Notes under the pieces: model-generated
Told to the model about the DNA's origin: nothing
Databases searched by the model: none
The model's input: only the letters and a program-made list of their open reading frames with translations
Assembly (NCBI RefSeq): GCF_022288725.1
Contig: NZ_JAKNTA010000001.1
Span: 929,770 to 993,769 of the forward strand
Length of the DNA stretch: 64,000 nt
Reading direction: 5' to 3'
From: Kitasatospora sp. A2-31
GTDB lineage: Bacteria > Actinomycetota > Actinomycetes > Streptomycetales > Streptomycetaceae
Made by a program: the position numbers and the translations under genes
In this document: positions 9,561-18,606 of the stretch, one piece after another
How positions within the stretch are numbered: the first letter of the stretch is position 1
How the letters are laid out: the number at the start of each line of letters is the position of its first letter

Positions 9561-10766
9561 TCAGGCCGCTATCGGCCGCTGGCTCTGCACCGCCTGCAAC
9601 AGCCCGATCGCCACCCAGGTCGCGAACATCGACGACCCGCCGTAGGAGACGAACGGCAGCGGGATGCCCGCGACCGGCATGATGCCCAGGCACATCCCGA
9701 TGTTCTCGAACCCCTGGAAGGCGAACCACGCGACCGCACCGGCCGCGACGATCGTCCCGTACAGGTCGGTCGCGTGCCGGGCGATCCGGCAGCCCCGCCA
9801 GAGCACCACGCCCAGCAGCACGATGATCGCCATGGCTCCGAGGAAGCCCAGCTCCTCGCCGGCCACCGTGAAGACGAAGTCGGTCTGCTGCTCCGGGACG
9901 AACTGGCCGGTGGTCTGGGTGCCGTGGAACAGCCCCTTGCCGGTCAGTCCGCCCGACCCGATCGCGATGCGGGCCTGCGCGGTGTTGTAGCCGACGCCGG
10001 ACGGGTCGAGCGCCGGGTTGGCGAAGGCGGCGAAGCGGTCGATCTGGTACTTGCTCAGCACGCCGAGCTTCCAGATCGCGATGCAGCCGCCGACGCCGGC
10101 CAGGATCAGCCCGAACACCCAGCGGTTGGCCGCGCCGGAGGCCAGCAGGATGCCCAGCACGATGACGGCCATCACCATCACGGAGCCGGCGTCCGGCATC
10201 AGCATCACGATCGCCATCGGCAGCGTCGCCCAGACCAGCCCGCGGAACACCGCCCGGTGCGAGGGGAACTCCCGCTCGCCCGCGTCGACCTGGTCGGCCA
10301 GCACCACCGCCATGGCGAGCACGATCGCCAGCTTGGCGAACTCGGCCGGCTGGACGGAGAAGCCGCCGCCGAGCTGGATCCACGAGTGCTGGCCGTTGAT
10401 GGTCGAGCCGAGCGGGCTCAGCGTGGCCAGCAGCATCACGATCACGGCGATGTACAGGAACGGCACCACGGTACGGAACCGGCGGCTCCCTATCCCTATG
10501 ACCACCGCGCACAGCACCATGCCGACGACCACGTTGGTGAGGTGCCGGAACAGGAAGTACTGCGGGTCGCCGTGGGTCAGCGAGTCCCGCCCGCGGGTGG
10601 CCGACCAGACCAGCAGCGAGCTGCCCAGCGAGAGGACCAGGGCGGCCAGCAGCAGTATCCAGTCGATCCGCCAGAGCGGGGAGTCCTTGGCGAGGGACTT
10701 CTTGGAGACCCCGCTGCGCTGCTGCGGGGCGAGCCGCAGCTGACGGTACGAACCGTACGAGGTCAT
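9561..10766 (-). CDS. rodA: RodA/FtsW-family peptidoglycan glycosyltransferase
   Basis: A SEDS-family polytopic membrane protein (401 aa) that polymerises lipid II together with its class B penicillin-binding protein. The hydrophilic N-terminus (1-33) is followed by about ten membrane segments. Family landmarks are GQHSWIQLGG followed by QPAEFAKL, a central GLFHGTQTTGQFVPEQQTDFVF loop and the C-terminal GIMPVAGIPLPFVSYGGSS. The start overlaps the stop of mrdA (ATGA at 10763-10766), so the pair is translationally coupled. It is the last gene of the mre operon. The streptomycete counterpart is called sfr and is linked to sporulation and cell-wall synthesis. Confidence 0.95.
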   Translation of the reverse strand: MTSYGSYRQLRLAPQQRSGVSKKSLAKDSPLWRIDWILLLAALVLSLGSSLLVWSATRGRDSLTHGDPQYFLFRHLTNVVVGMVLCAVVIGIGSRRFRTVVPFLYIAVIVMLLATLSPLGSTINGQHSWIQLGGGFSVQPAEFAKLAIVLAMAVVLADQVDAGEREFPSHRAVFRGLVWATLPMAIVMLMPDAGSVMVMAVIVLGILLASGAANRWVFGLILAGVGGCIAIWKLGVLSKYQIDRFAAFANPALDPSGVGYNTAQARIAIGSGGLTGKGLFHGTQTTGQFVPEQQTDFVFTVAGEELGFLGAMAIIVLLGVVLWRGCRIARHATDLYGTIVAAGAVAWFAFQGFENIGMCLGIMPVAGIPLPFVSYGGSSMFATWVAIGLLQAVQSQRPIAA

Positions 10767-13024
10767 GCCCGGCTCCTTCCGTTGCCGCGGTTCGGTTCCA
10801 GCGCGGCGTCGGCCGCGGCCAGCAGGACCACCGGGCCGGACGGCTGCGCCGGGTCCAGGAAGACCCGCGGCGAGCCGCCGGTCACGCCCGGGTCGCCGGC
10901 GGCGGAGCCCTGGTAGGAGGCCGGCTTGATGATCGCGGTGCCGTCCGGGTTGAACTTCGGCAGCTCGGTCTGCGGCTTGGGCAGCAGCGCCTTGCTGCTG
11001 TCGACGTTGCCCTTGTCGTCCACGCCGTAGAGCGCCTGGTAGATCCGGCGGATCGCGTCACCCGAGCCGCCGGAGCCGGTGCCACCCTGGCTTATCGTCA
11101 TCACGACCGCGTAGTCGTCGCTGTAGGTGGTCAGCCACGAGGTGGTCTGCTTGCCCTCGACCTCCGCGGTACCGGTCTTGGCGTGCAGCTCGATCTTGCC
11201 CTGGGGCCAGCCGGCGCCGGCGAACTTCCAGGCCGCGGTACCACTGGTGATGACGCCCGCGGTGGCCTGGTCGATGTAGCCGAGCAGCTTCTGGTCGCCG
11301 GGGAACTTGGCGTCCTCGTGCGGGGCGATCTCGCGCACGAGCTCCCCGCTCGGGCTTATCACCGCCTTGCCGATGGTCGGCCGGTAGAAGGTGCCGCCGT
11401 TGGCGAGCGCCGAGTAGATCCGGGCCATCTGGATCGGGGTGACCAGCGTGTCGCCCTGGCCGATCGCGAAGTTGACGGAGTCACCGGCCCGCATCTGGTA
11501 GCCGTCGATGCAGTTCTCCTTCGCGATCAGGTCGGAGTAGCTGGTGCCGCCCTTCTCCGCCTGCTTGCACCAGGCGTCCTTGTTGCTGTCGTAGTAGGAC
11601 TGCTTCCACTGCCGGTCCGGCACCCGGCCGGTGACCTCGCTGGGCAGGTCGATGCCGGTCTTGGCGCCGAGACCGAACTGGTGGGCGGTCTTGTAGAACC
11701 AGTCGGCCGGGTCCTTCTTCGGCTTGATGCCGCCGTCCTTCATCCACTGGTCGTACGCCAGGCCGTAGAAGACGGTGTCGCAGGAGACCTCCAGCGCCTT
11801 CTCCAGCGTGATCGAGCCGAAGTTCTCGCTCTCGAAGTTCTTGAACTCGCGGCCGCCGATGGTCAGGCTCTTCGGGCAGGGGTACGTGCCGTCCAGCGAG
11901 TAGCCGGCCTGCACGGCGGCGGTGGTGGAGATGACCTTGAAGGTCGAGCCGGGGGCGGACTGGCCCTGTATGGCCCGGTTCAGCAGCGGGAAGTTGGATT
12001 CCTTGCTGGTCAGCGCCTGGTAGTCCTTGCCGGCGATGCCGCCCTGCCAGAGGTTCGGGTCGTACGTCGGGGCGCTGGCCATCGCCACGATCCGGCCGGT
12101 GTGCACGTCCATCACGACGGCGGCGCCGGAGTCGGCCTCGTAGTTGCGGTTGGTCACCTTGTCGAAGGTCTTGCGGGCGTCGTTCATCGCCTGCGCCAGG
12201 TTGTCCTCGACGGCCTTCTGCACCCGGGCGTCGATGCTGGTCACCAGGTTGTTGCCGGTCTGCGGGGCGACCGTGCCGGCGGTGCCGATCACCCGGCCGA
12301 GGTTGTCGACCTCCAGCTTGGTGATGCCGGCGGTGCCGCGCAGGTCGCGGTCGTACACCGACTCCAGCCCGGCGCGGCCGATCTGGTCGGCCGGCAGGTA
12401 GCGGTCCAGACCGGTCTTGCCGGCGGTCTTGGAGACCTCCTCGTCGGTCACCGGCGAGAGGTAGCCGAGCACCTGGGCCATGTTGGCGCCCTCGACGCCG
12501 GTGTAGTGCCGCACGGCGGTGGGCTGCGCGGTGACGCCGGGGAAGTCCTCGCGGCGCTCCATTATCTGCATCGCCTGCTGGGTGGTCGCCTCCTTGGTGA
12601 CCGGGATCGGCTGGTACGGCGAGCCGTTCCAGCAGGGCTGCGAGGTCTTGGCGTCGCAGAGCCGGACCTTCTCCTGGACGTCCTTGGCCGGCATGCCGAG
12701 CACCTCGGCGAGGCGGCCGAGCACCGCCTTGCCGGCGTCCTTCTGCTGCAGCAGGGCGGTCCGGCTGACCGAGACGACCAGCTTCGTCTCGTTGCCGGCC
12801 AGGATTCGTCCGGAGGCGTCCAGGATCTCGCCGCGCACGGCCGGCTCGACCACCTCGCGGATGTGGTTGCCGGTCGCCTTGGCGGTGTACTCCTTGGCGT
12901 TGCGGATCTGCAGGTACCAGAGCCGCCCGCCGAGCGTGGCGAGCAGCGACAGCACGAGGATCTGCAGCACCACCAGACGGATCGTCACCCGCCGGGTACG
13001 GCCGGTCTCGGGGATGTTGCTCAC
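10763..13024 (-). CDS. mrdA: Penicillin-binding protein 2 (class B transpeptidase)
   Basis: A 753-residue peptidoglycan transpeptidase with a single N-terminal membrane anchor (about 15-38). The dimerisation domain follows, then the penicillin-binding domain with S360-T-F-K363, an SVN motif near residue 505 (GDSVNFAIGQGD) and KTG near 625 (HAKTGTAE). A Gly/Ser/Pro-rich tail follows. It crosslinks the wall made by its SEDS partner RodA, with which it overlaps by 4 bases. It follows mreD after a 75-bp gap containing 9-bp tandem repeats. Function and membership of the mre operon are secure. Confidence 0.95.
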   Translation of the reverse strand: MSNIPETGRTRRVTIRLVVLQILVLSLLATLGGRLWYLQIRNAKEYTAKATGNHIREVVEPAVRGEILDASGRILAGNETKLVVSVSRTALLQQKDAGKAVLGRLAEVLGMPAKDVQEKVRLCDAKTSQPCWNGSPYQPIPVTKEATTQQAMQIMERREDFPGVTAQPTAVRHYTGVEGANMAQVLGYLSPVTDEEVSKTAGKTGLDRYLPADQIGRAGLESVYDRDLRGTAGITKLEVDNLGRVIGTAGTVAPQTGNNLVTSIDARVQKAVEDNLAQAMNDARKTFDKVTNRNYEADSGAAVVMDVHTGRIVAMASAPTYDPNLWQGGIAGKDYQALTSKESNFPLLNRAIQGQSAPGSTFKVISTTAAVQAGYSLDGTYPCPKSLTIGGREFKNFESENFGSITLEKALEVSCDTVFYGLAYDQWMKDGGIKPKKDPADWFYKTAHQFGLGAKTGIDLPSEVTGRVPDRQWKQSYYDSNKDAWCKQAEKGGTSYSDLIAKENCIDGYQMRAGDSVNFAIGQGDTLVTPIQMARIYSALANGGTFYRPTIGKAVISPSGELVREIAPHEDAKFPGDQKLLGYIDQATAGVITSGTAAWKFAGAGWPQGKIELHAKTGTAEVEGKQTTSWLTTYSDDYAVVMTISQGGTGSGGSGDAIRRIYQALYGVDDKGNVDSSKALLPKPQTELPKFNPDGTAIIKPASYQGSAAGDPGVTGGSPRVFLDPAQPSGPVVLLAAADAALEPNRGNGRSRA

Positions 13025-13052
13025 GTCGCGTGCGCTCCAGAGTGCGGGGTTC

Positions 13053-13088
13053 CGGGAATCACGGGAATCACGGGGATCACGGGCGTCG
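13053..13088. repeat. 9-bp tandem repeat between mreD and mrdA
   Basis: Four consecutive 9-base units, CGGGAATCA, CGGGAATCA, CGGGGATCA, CGGGCGTCG, fill half of the short mreD-mrdA gap. Non-coding on the operon strand. Confidence 0.7.
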
Positions 13089-13099
13089 ACGGGCCGGTG

Positions 13100-13741
13100 C
13101 TACGGCCGCTTGGCGAAGCCGAGCGAGCGCTTCTTCCGGTAGCCCGGCCCGGCCGACGCCTCACGGGTGGTGCGGTAGCGGGCCAGCGTGCCCAGCCCGG
13201 GGCCGCCCTCGTCGTCGCCGGCCGCGGCGGCGACCGGGTCCTTGCCGAAGCGGCGTCCGATCATCATCACCACGGGCACCACGAACGGCGCCAGCAGCAG
13301 GTCGTACAGCAGGGCGGTGAGCACCAGGCTGCCGAGGCCGACGTGCCGGGCGGCGGTGTCACCGACCAGGGCGCCGACCATCGCGTACAGCAGCGTGGAG
13401 GCGATCGCCGCGCCGGCCACCACCAGCAGCGCGCTGGAGACCGAGCGCTGCCGGCCGTGGTCGGGTCGGAGCAGCCCGGCGGCGTAGCCCATCAGGCAGA
13501 GCACCAGGGCGTAGCGCCCGATGGCGTGGTCGGACGGCGGTGCGAGATCGGCCAGCAGGCCGGCCGCGAACCCGACCAGGCAGCCGCCGGTCGGTCCGTA
13601 GACCATGGCCAGGCCGACCACCACGAGCAGCAGTATGTCCGGGGTGGCGCCCGGGAGTTGGAGCCGGCCGAAGACGCTGACCTGGAGGATCAGGCCGAGC
13701 AGGATCAGCACGGCGGTGACGGGGACGCGGGCGAGGCGCAT
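13100..13741 (-). CDS. mreD: Rod shape-determining membrane protein MreD
   Basis: A 213-residue protein with five or six hydrophobic helices, of the usual MreD kind (YGPTGGCLVGFAAGLLADLAPP is typical of the family). It lies directly after mreC with 3 bases between stop and start, and before mrdA. MreD connects MreB/MreC to the PBP2-RodA synthase; in Streptomyces the complex acts mainly in the spore wall. The C-terminal ~40 residues are charged and cytoplasmic. Confidence 0.9.
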   Translation of the reverse strand: MRLARVPVTAVLILLGLILQVSVFGRLQLPGATPDILLLVVVGLAMVYGPTGGCLVGFAAGLLADLAPPSDHAIGRYALVLCLMGYAAGLLRPDHGRQRSVSSALLVVAGAAIASTLLYAMVGALVGDTAARHVGLGSLVLTALLYDLLLAPFVVPVVMMIGRRFGKDPVAAAAGDDEGGPGLGTLARYRTTREASAGPGYRKKRSLGFAKRP

Positions 13742-13744
13742 GGC

Positions 13745-14677
13745 TCAGTTCCCCCCGGAGGGCTTGACGGGCGGTACGGCGGCGGCCGGCGCCGCGGGGG
13801 CCTGGCCCTGGGCGGCCGGCGCGGGCGGCAGGACGGCGTCGCGCGGGTCGGTGCGCGGCGGCACGACGACGACGCCGATCAGGTCGAGCCGGGTGAACTG
13901 CACGAAGGGCTCGACCAGGATCGTCTTGGTGAGCTGGCCGGGGTTGGCCTCGACCTGGACCACCTTGCCGACCGGGACGCCGGGTACGAACGGGCGGCCG
14001 CTCTGTGAGCCGAAGGTGACCAGCCGGTCGCCCTCCTTGACCTGGGCCTTGCCGTTGAGCAGCGAGACCTTCATGGCGCTGGTGCCGCCGCCGGAGGCGA
14101 AGCCGATCTCGCCGCTGCCCTCCAGCCGGGCGCCGGCGCTGAAGCCGGGGTCGGAGGCGAGCAGCACGGTGGCGGTGGTCGGGGCGACGGTGGTGATCCG
14201 GCCGACCAGGCCCTGGCCGTTGATGACGGTCATGTCCCGGGTGAGGCCGTCGTCGCTGCCGGCGTCGATGGTGATGGTCCAGGAGAAGCCCTGGGCCGGG
14301 CCGATCGCGATGACCTGGGCGGCCTTGACGGTGTATCCGCCGGCGCCGGCGGTGCGCAGGAGGTCGTCGAGTTGCTTGGTGCGGGCGCCGGCCGCGTCGG
14401 AGGAGGCGAGCTTCTGGCGCAGCTCGGTGTTCTCGCGGGCGAGCTGGTCGGTGCGGCCGCTGTGGGTGGCGGCGTCGCGGAAGGCCCGGACGGTGTCGGC
14501 GACCGGGTCGACGACGGTGGCGGCGCCGCGCTCGACCGGGCCGAGGACGCCGGCGGCGGCGCGCCGGGCGCCGCCGAGCGGGGAGTCCTCACCGCCCTTG
14601 ATGTCGACGGTGATCAGTGCGAAGGCGACGGCCACCAGCAGGATGAGCAGCAGCCGGCTCTCTCGTGTGTCCCTCAC
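13745..14677 (-). CDS. mreC: Rod shape-determining protein MreC
   Basis: A 310-residue bitopic protein: a short cytoplasmic N-terminus, a membrane helix (about 9-26), a coiled coil (about 75-105, ARENTELRQKLA) and two beta-barrel domains (GPAQGFSWTITIDAGSDDGL; MTVINGQGLVGRI). The C-terminal 45 residues are Ala/Pro-rich. MreC is the periplasm-facing scaffold that activates PBP2. It is separated from mreB by 96 bases that contain a stem-loop (14711-14734), so expression relative to mreB may be attenuated. Confidence 0.93.
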   Translation of the reverse strand: MRDTRESRLLLILLVAVAFALITVDIKGGEDSPLGGARRAAAGVLGPVERGAATVVDPVADTVRAFRDAATHSGRTDQLARENTELRQKLASSDAAGARTKQLDDLLRTAGAGGYTVKAAQVIAIGPAQGFSWTITIDAGSDDGLTRDMTVINGQGLVGRITTVAPTTATVLLASDPGFSAGARLEGSGEIGFASGGGTSAMKVSLLNGKAQVKEGDRLVTFGSQSGRPFVPGVPVGKVVQVEANPGQLTKTILVEPFVQFTRLDLIGVVVVPPRTDPRDAVLPPAPAAQGQAPAAPAAAVPPVKPSGGN

Positions 14678-14710
14678 GGTGCTGGTACTGCCCCTTCGTA
14701 CCTGGCCGAC

Positions 14711-14734
14711 CGCCCGGGCCGCGGGGCCCGGGCG
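14711..14734 (-). terminator. Stem-loop between mreB and mreC
   Basis: A 10-bp perfect stem (CGCCCGGGCC against GGCCCGGGCG) with a GCGG loop. No T tract follows. It may be a partial terminator or processing site, giving more mreB than mreCD message. Confidence 0.5.
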
Positions 14735-14773
14735 GGGGCCGTTTCAGTTTGACTGTCCGGTCTGTCGGTCGTG

Positions 14774-15811
14774 CTAACGGCGCGGCTGGGCGTCGAGTAC
14801 CTGCTGCAGCGCCTCGAACTCCTCGACGCACTTGCCGGAGCCGAGGGCCACCGAGTCGAGCGGGTTCTCGGCGATGTGGATCGGCATGCCGGTCTCGCGG
14901 CGCAGCCGCTCGTCCAGGCCGCGGAGCAGGGCGCCGCCGCCGGTGAGGACGATGCCGCGGTCCATGACGTCGCCGGCGAGCTCGGGCGGGCACTGGTCGA
15001 GGGTGGTCTTGACGGCGTCGATGATCGAGTTGACCGGCTCGTCGATGGCCTCGCGGACCTCGGCGGCGGAGATCACGACGGTCTTGGGCAGACCGCTGAC
15101 GAGGTCGCGGCCGCGGATCTCGGCGTGCTCGTCCTTCTCGCCCTCCAGGGCGAAGGCGGACCCGATGCTCATCTTGATCTGCTCGGCACTGCGCTCGCCG
15201 AGGAGCAGCGAGTACTCCTTCTTGATGTGCTGGACGATCGCGTTGTCCAGCTCGTCGCCGGCGACCCGGATGGACTGCGCGGTGACGATGCCGCCGAGGG
15301 AGATCACGGCGACCTCGGTGGTGCCGCCGCCGATGTCCACGACCATGTTGCCGGTGGCCTCGTGGACCGGCAGGCCGGCGCCGATCGCGGCGGCCATCGG
15401 CTCCTCGATGATGTGCACCTGGCGCGCGCCGGCCTGCGAGGAGGCCTCGATCACGGCGCGGCGCTCGACCCCGGTGATGCCGGAGGGCACGCAGACCACG
15501 ACCCGCGGGCGGGCGAGGTAGCGGCGGCGGTGGATCTTGAGGATGAAGTAGCGGAGCATCCGCTCGGTGATCTCGAAGTCGGCGATCACGCCGTCCTTGA
15601 GCGGGCGGATGGCGACGATGTTGCCGGGGGTGCGGCCGATCATCTTCTTGGCCTCGGCGCCGACCGCCAGGATGCCGCCGGTGTTGGTGTTCACCGCGAC
15701 GACGGACGGCTCGTTGAGGACGATCCCCTTGCCCCTGACGTACACCAGCGTGTTGGCGGTTCCGAGGTCGATCGCCAGGTCGCGGCCGATGAACGACAGG
15801 TTGGTTGCCAT
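14774..15811 (-). CDS. mreB: Actin-like cell-shape protein MreB
   Basis: A 345-residue bacterial actin that polymerises under the membrane and directs wall synthesis. Nucleotide-binding motifs are [13 protein letters not shown] (phosphate 1), [16 protein letters not shown] (phosphate 2) and [14 protein letters not shown] (adenosine). Sequence agrees with streptomycete MreB throughout. The start at 15811 ([11 protein letters not shown]) is preferred over an ATG 33 bases upstream because an AAGG ribosome-binding site lies before it and the family begins close to SFIGRD. First gene of the mre operon. Confidence 0.96.
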   Translation of the reverse strand: MATNLSFIGRDLAIDLGTANTLVYVRGKGIVLNEPSVVAVNTNTGGILAVGAEAKKMIGRTPGNIVAIRPLKDGVIADFEITERMLRYFILKIHRRRYLARPRVVVCVPSGITGVERRAVIEASSQAGARQVHIIEEPMAAAIGAGLPVHEATGNMVVDIGGGTTEVAVISLGGIVTAQSIRVAGDELDNAIVQHIKKEYSLLLGERSAEQIKMSIGSAFALEGEKDEHAEIRGRDLVSGLPKTVVISAAEVREAIDEPVNSIIDAVKTTLDQCPPELAGDVMDRGIVLTGGGALLRGLDERLRRETGMPIHIAENPLDSVALGSGKCVEEFEALQQVLDAQPRR

Positions 15812-16054
15812 GGGGTGTGGGTGCCTTCCCGGGCTCGGAGTCATTGCGGGGGGTTGACGACGAACGTACGCCCGCGGCTTGGGCGGGAACCAGCTGACCG
15901 GCCGTGACGGGCCCTCGAGTCGCGTCCATCGTAGTCACGCCGGCCGGTACGGACGTCGACGTGGGGCATGCCGTCCATTGTCCGGGGCGTGATCGCTTCT
16001 CCGGGCATTGGGACGCCGTGTCGGCGCCCTCAGTTCCCTATTTCACGATAAGAA
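15812..16054. other. Upstream region of the mre operon
   Basis: No gene between the mreB start and the ndk terminator. The region should hold the mre promoter reading leftwards; I cannot place -10 and -35 boxes with confidence. Confidence 0.5.
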
Positions 16055-16088
16055 TGCCCCGGCCGGGCCAATGGTCCCGACCGGGGCA
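16055..16088 (-). terminator. ndk terminator
   Basis: A 13-bp stem (TGCCCCGGCCGGG against CCCGACCGGGGCA, one G-U) with an 8-base loop, 37 bases after the ndk stop. Confidence 0.7.
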
Positions 16089-16124
16089 CCCGGGCGTCTC
16101 TCGGGCGTGTCGCGAGGGCCGGGA

Positions 16125-16538
16125 TCAGGCGTGAGCGGGGAAGAAGATCTTGATCTCGCGCTCGGCGGACTCGGGCGAGTCGGAGGCGTGGATCAGGTTC
16201 TCGCGGGTGATGGTCGCGTAGTCGCCGCGGATGGTGCCGGCGCCGGCCTCCAGCGGGTTGGTGGCGCCGGCCAGCATGCGGATGCCGGGGACGACCTCCT
16301 CGCCCTCGACGATCATGGCGATGGACGGACCGGAGGTCATGAACTCCAGCAGCGGCTCGTAGAACGGGCGGCCGACGTGCTCCGCGTAGTGGTGCTCCAG
16401 CGTCGCCCGGTCGAAGGTGCGCAGCTCCAGGGCGGTGAGCTTCCAGCCGGCCTTGCGCTCGATGCGGCTGATGATCTCGCCGGCCAGGCCTCGCTTGACG
16501 GCGTCGGGCTTGAGCAGGACGAGAGTGCGCTGGGACAC
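16125..16538 (-). CDS. ndk: Nucleoside diphosphate kinase
   Basis: A 137-residue enzyme that transfers the gamma phosphate of ATP to nucleoside diphosphates through a phosphohistidine, here H117 in ENLIHASDS. The KPDAVKRGLAGEI segment and GTIRGDYA loop are standard. The GTG at 16538 is chosen because AGGAG stands 7 bases before it and the protein then begins at the family N-terminus; an upstream in-frame ATG would add 11 unrelated residues. Stand-alone gene between the mre operon and the folC group, as in other streptomycetes. Confidence 0.95.
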   Translation of the reverse strand: MSQRTLVLLKPDAVKRGLAGEIISRIERKAGWKLTALELRTFDRATLEHHYAEHVGRPFYEPLLEFMTSGPSIAMIVEGEEVVPGIRMLAGATNPLEAGAGTIRGDYATITRENLIHASDSPESAEREIKIFFPAHA

Positions 16539-16674
16539 GGTGCGTCTCCTGGGGATCGGTTCGGCGTGCACGCGCTCGGGCGTGCGGAGTGCGGCTACCC
16601 GCAGAGGTTACCTTGCGTGAGCGACCCCCGAGCCCCCGGTCCCGGCCCTCGCCGGACGGGCCTCCGGACCGGGC

Positions 16675-17031
16675 CTAGGCCCCCTGGGCGGCGGCCTCGG
16701 CGGCGGCCCGGGCGGCCTTGAACTCGTCCACCTTGCGGCCGTAGTGCACCGAGCACCACCACAGGCCGGCGAAGACCACACCGAGCGCGAACATGGTCGG
16801 CAGGATGAAGCCGCTGGCGACCAGGCCGAGCTGGAGCGCCCAGCCGATCGGCACCGCACCGGGGCGGTTGATCATGCCGCAGAGCGCGATGCAGAGGACC
16901 ATCGCGACGCCGCTGACGGTCCAGACCGTGGCCGGCGAGACGTCGGAGAGCTGCGTCGCGACCAGCGCCGCGAACAGGATCAGCAGCGCCTCGCCGATCA
17001 GGGTGGAGGAGCAGAGCGTCCTCATCGTCAC
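16675..17031 (-). CDS. DUF4233-type small membrane protein
   Basis: A 118-residue protein with four hydrophobic segments (about 11-27, 36-52, 62-80, 78-96) and a charged Ala-rich C-terminal helix. Members of DUF4233 typically follow folC in actinobacteria, and here its start overlaps the folC stop (ATGA at 17028-17031), so it is coupled. Its role is unknown; the conserved linkage to folate polyglutamylation may reflect only co-transcription. Confidence 0.85.
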   Translation of the reverse strand: MTMRTLCSSTLIGEALLILFAALVATQLSDVSPATVWTVSGVAMVLCIALCGMINRPGAVPIGWALQLGLVASGFILPTMFALGVVFAGLWWCSVHYGRKVDEFKAARAAAEAAAQGA

Positions 17032-18431
17032 TTCCTCCCGAGGAGCAGGCGGGCCTCGCCCACCGTGATGACCGAACCGGTGACCAGCACGCCGGCGCCG
17101 CCGAGGTCGCCCTCCTCCTCGGCGAGGGTGACGGCCGCGGCGATGGCGTCGTCGAGCCGGGGCTCGACCTGGACGCGGTCCTCGCCGAAGATCTCGACCG
17201 CGAGCGCGGCCAGGGCGTCCACGTCCATCGCGCGGTGGGTGGAGTTCTGGCTGATCACCACCTCGGCCAGGACCGGCTCGAAGGCCTCCAGCAGGCCGGC
17301 CACGTCCTTGTCGCCGCTGGTGCCGATGACGCCGACCAGCCGGGTGAAGCCGAAGGACTCGGTGATCGCGGCGACGGTGGCGCGGGCGCCGTGCGGGTTG
17401 TGGGCGGCGTCCAGGATGATCGTGGGGCTGCGCCGGACGACCTCCAGGCGGCCCGGGGAGGAGACGCCGGAGAAGGCCTGGCGGATCTTGTCCTGGTCGA
17501 GCTGGCCGCCGCGGGCGCCGCCGACGCCGAAGAAGGCCTCGACCGCGGCCAGCGCCAGGGCGGCGTTGTGCGCCTGGTGCTCGCCGTGCAGCGGGATGAA
17601 GACGTCCTCGTACTCCTCGCCACCGAGCCCACGCAGCGTCACCAGCTGCCCGCCGACCGCCAGCTCACGGCGGATCACGCCGAACTCCATGCCCTCGCGG
17701 GCCACCGTGGCGTCCACCTCGACGGCGCGCCGCAGGACGACCTCGGCCGCGTCCAGCTGCTGCTGGGCGACGACCGCCACGGCACCGGACTTGATGATCC
17801 CGGACTTCTCGACCGCGATCTCGCCGGTGGTCTCCCCCAGCTTGTCGGTGTGGTCGAGGCCGATCGGGGTGAGCACGGCGACCGCCGCGTCGATCACGTT
17901 GGTGGCGTCCCAGGAACCGCCCATGCCGACCTCGACCACCGCGACGTCCACCGGGGCGTCGGCGAAGGCGGCGTAGGCCATGCCGGTCAGCACCTCGAAG
18001 AAGGACATCGGGACGGGCTGCTGGGCGTCGACCATCTGCACGTACGGCTCGATGTCGCGGTAGACCTCGACGAACCGCTCGGGGGTGATCGGCGCGCCGT
18101 CCAGGGTGATCCGCTCGGTGACGGTCTCCACGTGCGGGCTGGTGTAGCGGCCGGTGCGCAGCTCGAAGGTGTTGAGCAGCTGCTCGATCATCCGGGCGGT
18201 GGAGGTCTTGCCGTTGGTGCCGGTGATGTGGATGGAGGGGAAGGACCGCTGGGGCTGGCCCAGGATGTCCATCAGCGCCTCGATCCGGTCGAGCGAGGGC
18301 TCCAGCTTGTTCTCCGGCCAGCGCTTGGAGAGCTCCAGCTCGACGTCGCGCAGGGCGTCGCCGGTGCTGCCGCCGGCGGTGCCGTCGGCGGGGCGGAGGG
18401 TGTACGGGTTCGGGTCGGCCTTGTCGCTCAC
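17028..18431 (-). CDS. folC: Folylpolyglutamate synthase / dihydrofolate synthase
   Basis: A Mur-ligase-like ATP-dependent enzyme (467 aa) that adds glutamate to (dihydro)folates. The P-loop is GTNGKTST (about 70-77). The central motif VEVGMGGSWDATNVID and the HNPHGA motif bind nucleotide and metal. A GTG at 18431 is preferred over the GTG at 18437: a TAGACT box ends 6 bases before it and no ribosome-binding site is present, which fits a leaderless message. In streptomycete chromosomes folC usually neighbours valS; here about 4 kb with two glycan genes and one unknown gene lie between. Confidence 0.94.
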   Translation of the reverse strand: MSDKADPNPYTLRPADGTAGGSTGDALRDVELELSKRWPENKLEPSLDRIEALMDILGQPQRSFPSIHITGTNGKTSTARMIEQLLNTFELRTGRYTSPHVETVTERITLDGAPITPERFVEVYRDIEPYVQMVDAQQPVPMSFFEVLTGMAYAAFADAPVDVAVVEVGMGGSWDATNVIDAAVAVLTPIGLDHTDKLGETTGEIAVEKSGIIKSGAVAVVAQQQLDAAEVVLRRAVEVDATVAREGMEFGVIRRELAVGGQLVTLRGLGGEEYEDVFIPLHGEHQAHNAALALAAVEAFFGVGGARGGQLDQDKIRQAFSGVSSPGRLEVVRRSPTIILDAAHNPHGARATVAAITESFGFTRLVGVIGTSGDKDVAGLLEAFEPVLAEVVISQNSTHRAMDVDALAALAVEIFGEDRVQVEPRLDDAIAAAVTLAEEEGDLGGAGVLVTGSVITVGEARLLLGRK

Positions 18432-18606
18432 GACCACAGTCTACGGAGCGACGCCGGCCGCTCCCCACTGGGTGAGAACCACCACTTCGCCCAGTGTTCC
18501 CATTTTGCCCGGTTTAGTATTGATTTTGCGATTTTGAACCGCGACGAAGCATCGATTCGCACTCCGCCGGAGCCGCCCGACCATCGATCATGAGGAGCAA
18601 CGCGCC

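Noticed and set aside
11183..14008. 941-codon plus-strand frame across mrdA and mreD
   Set aside because: Antisense to three well-supported cell-shape genes.
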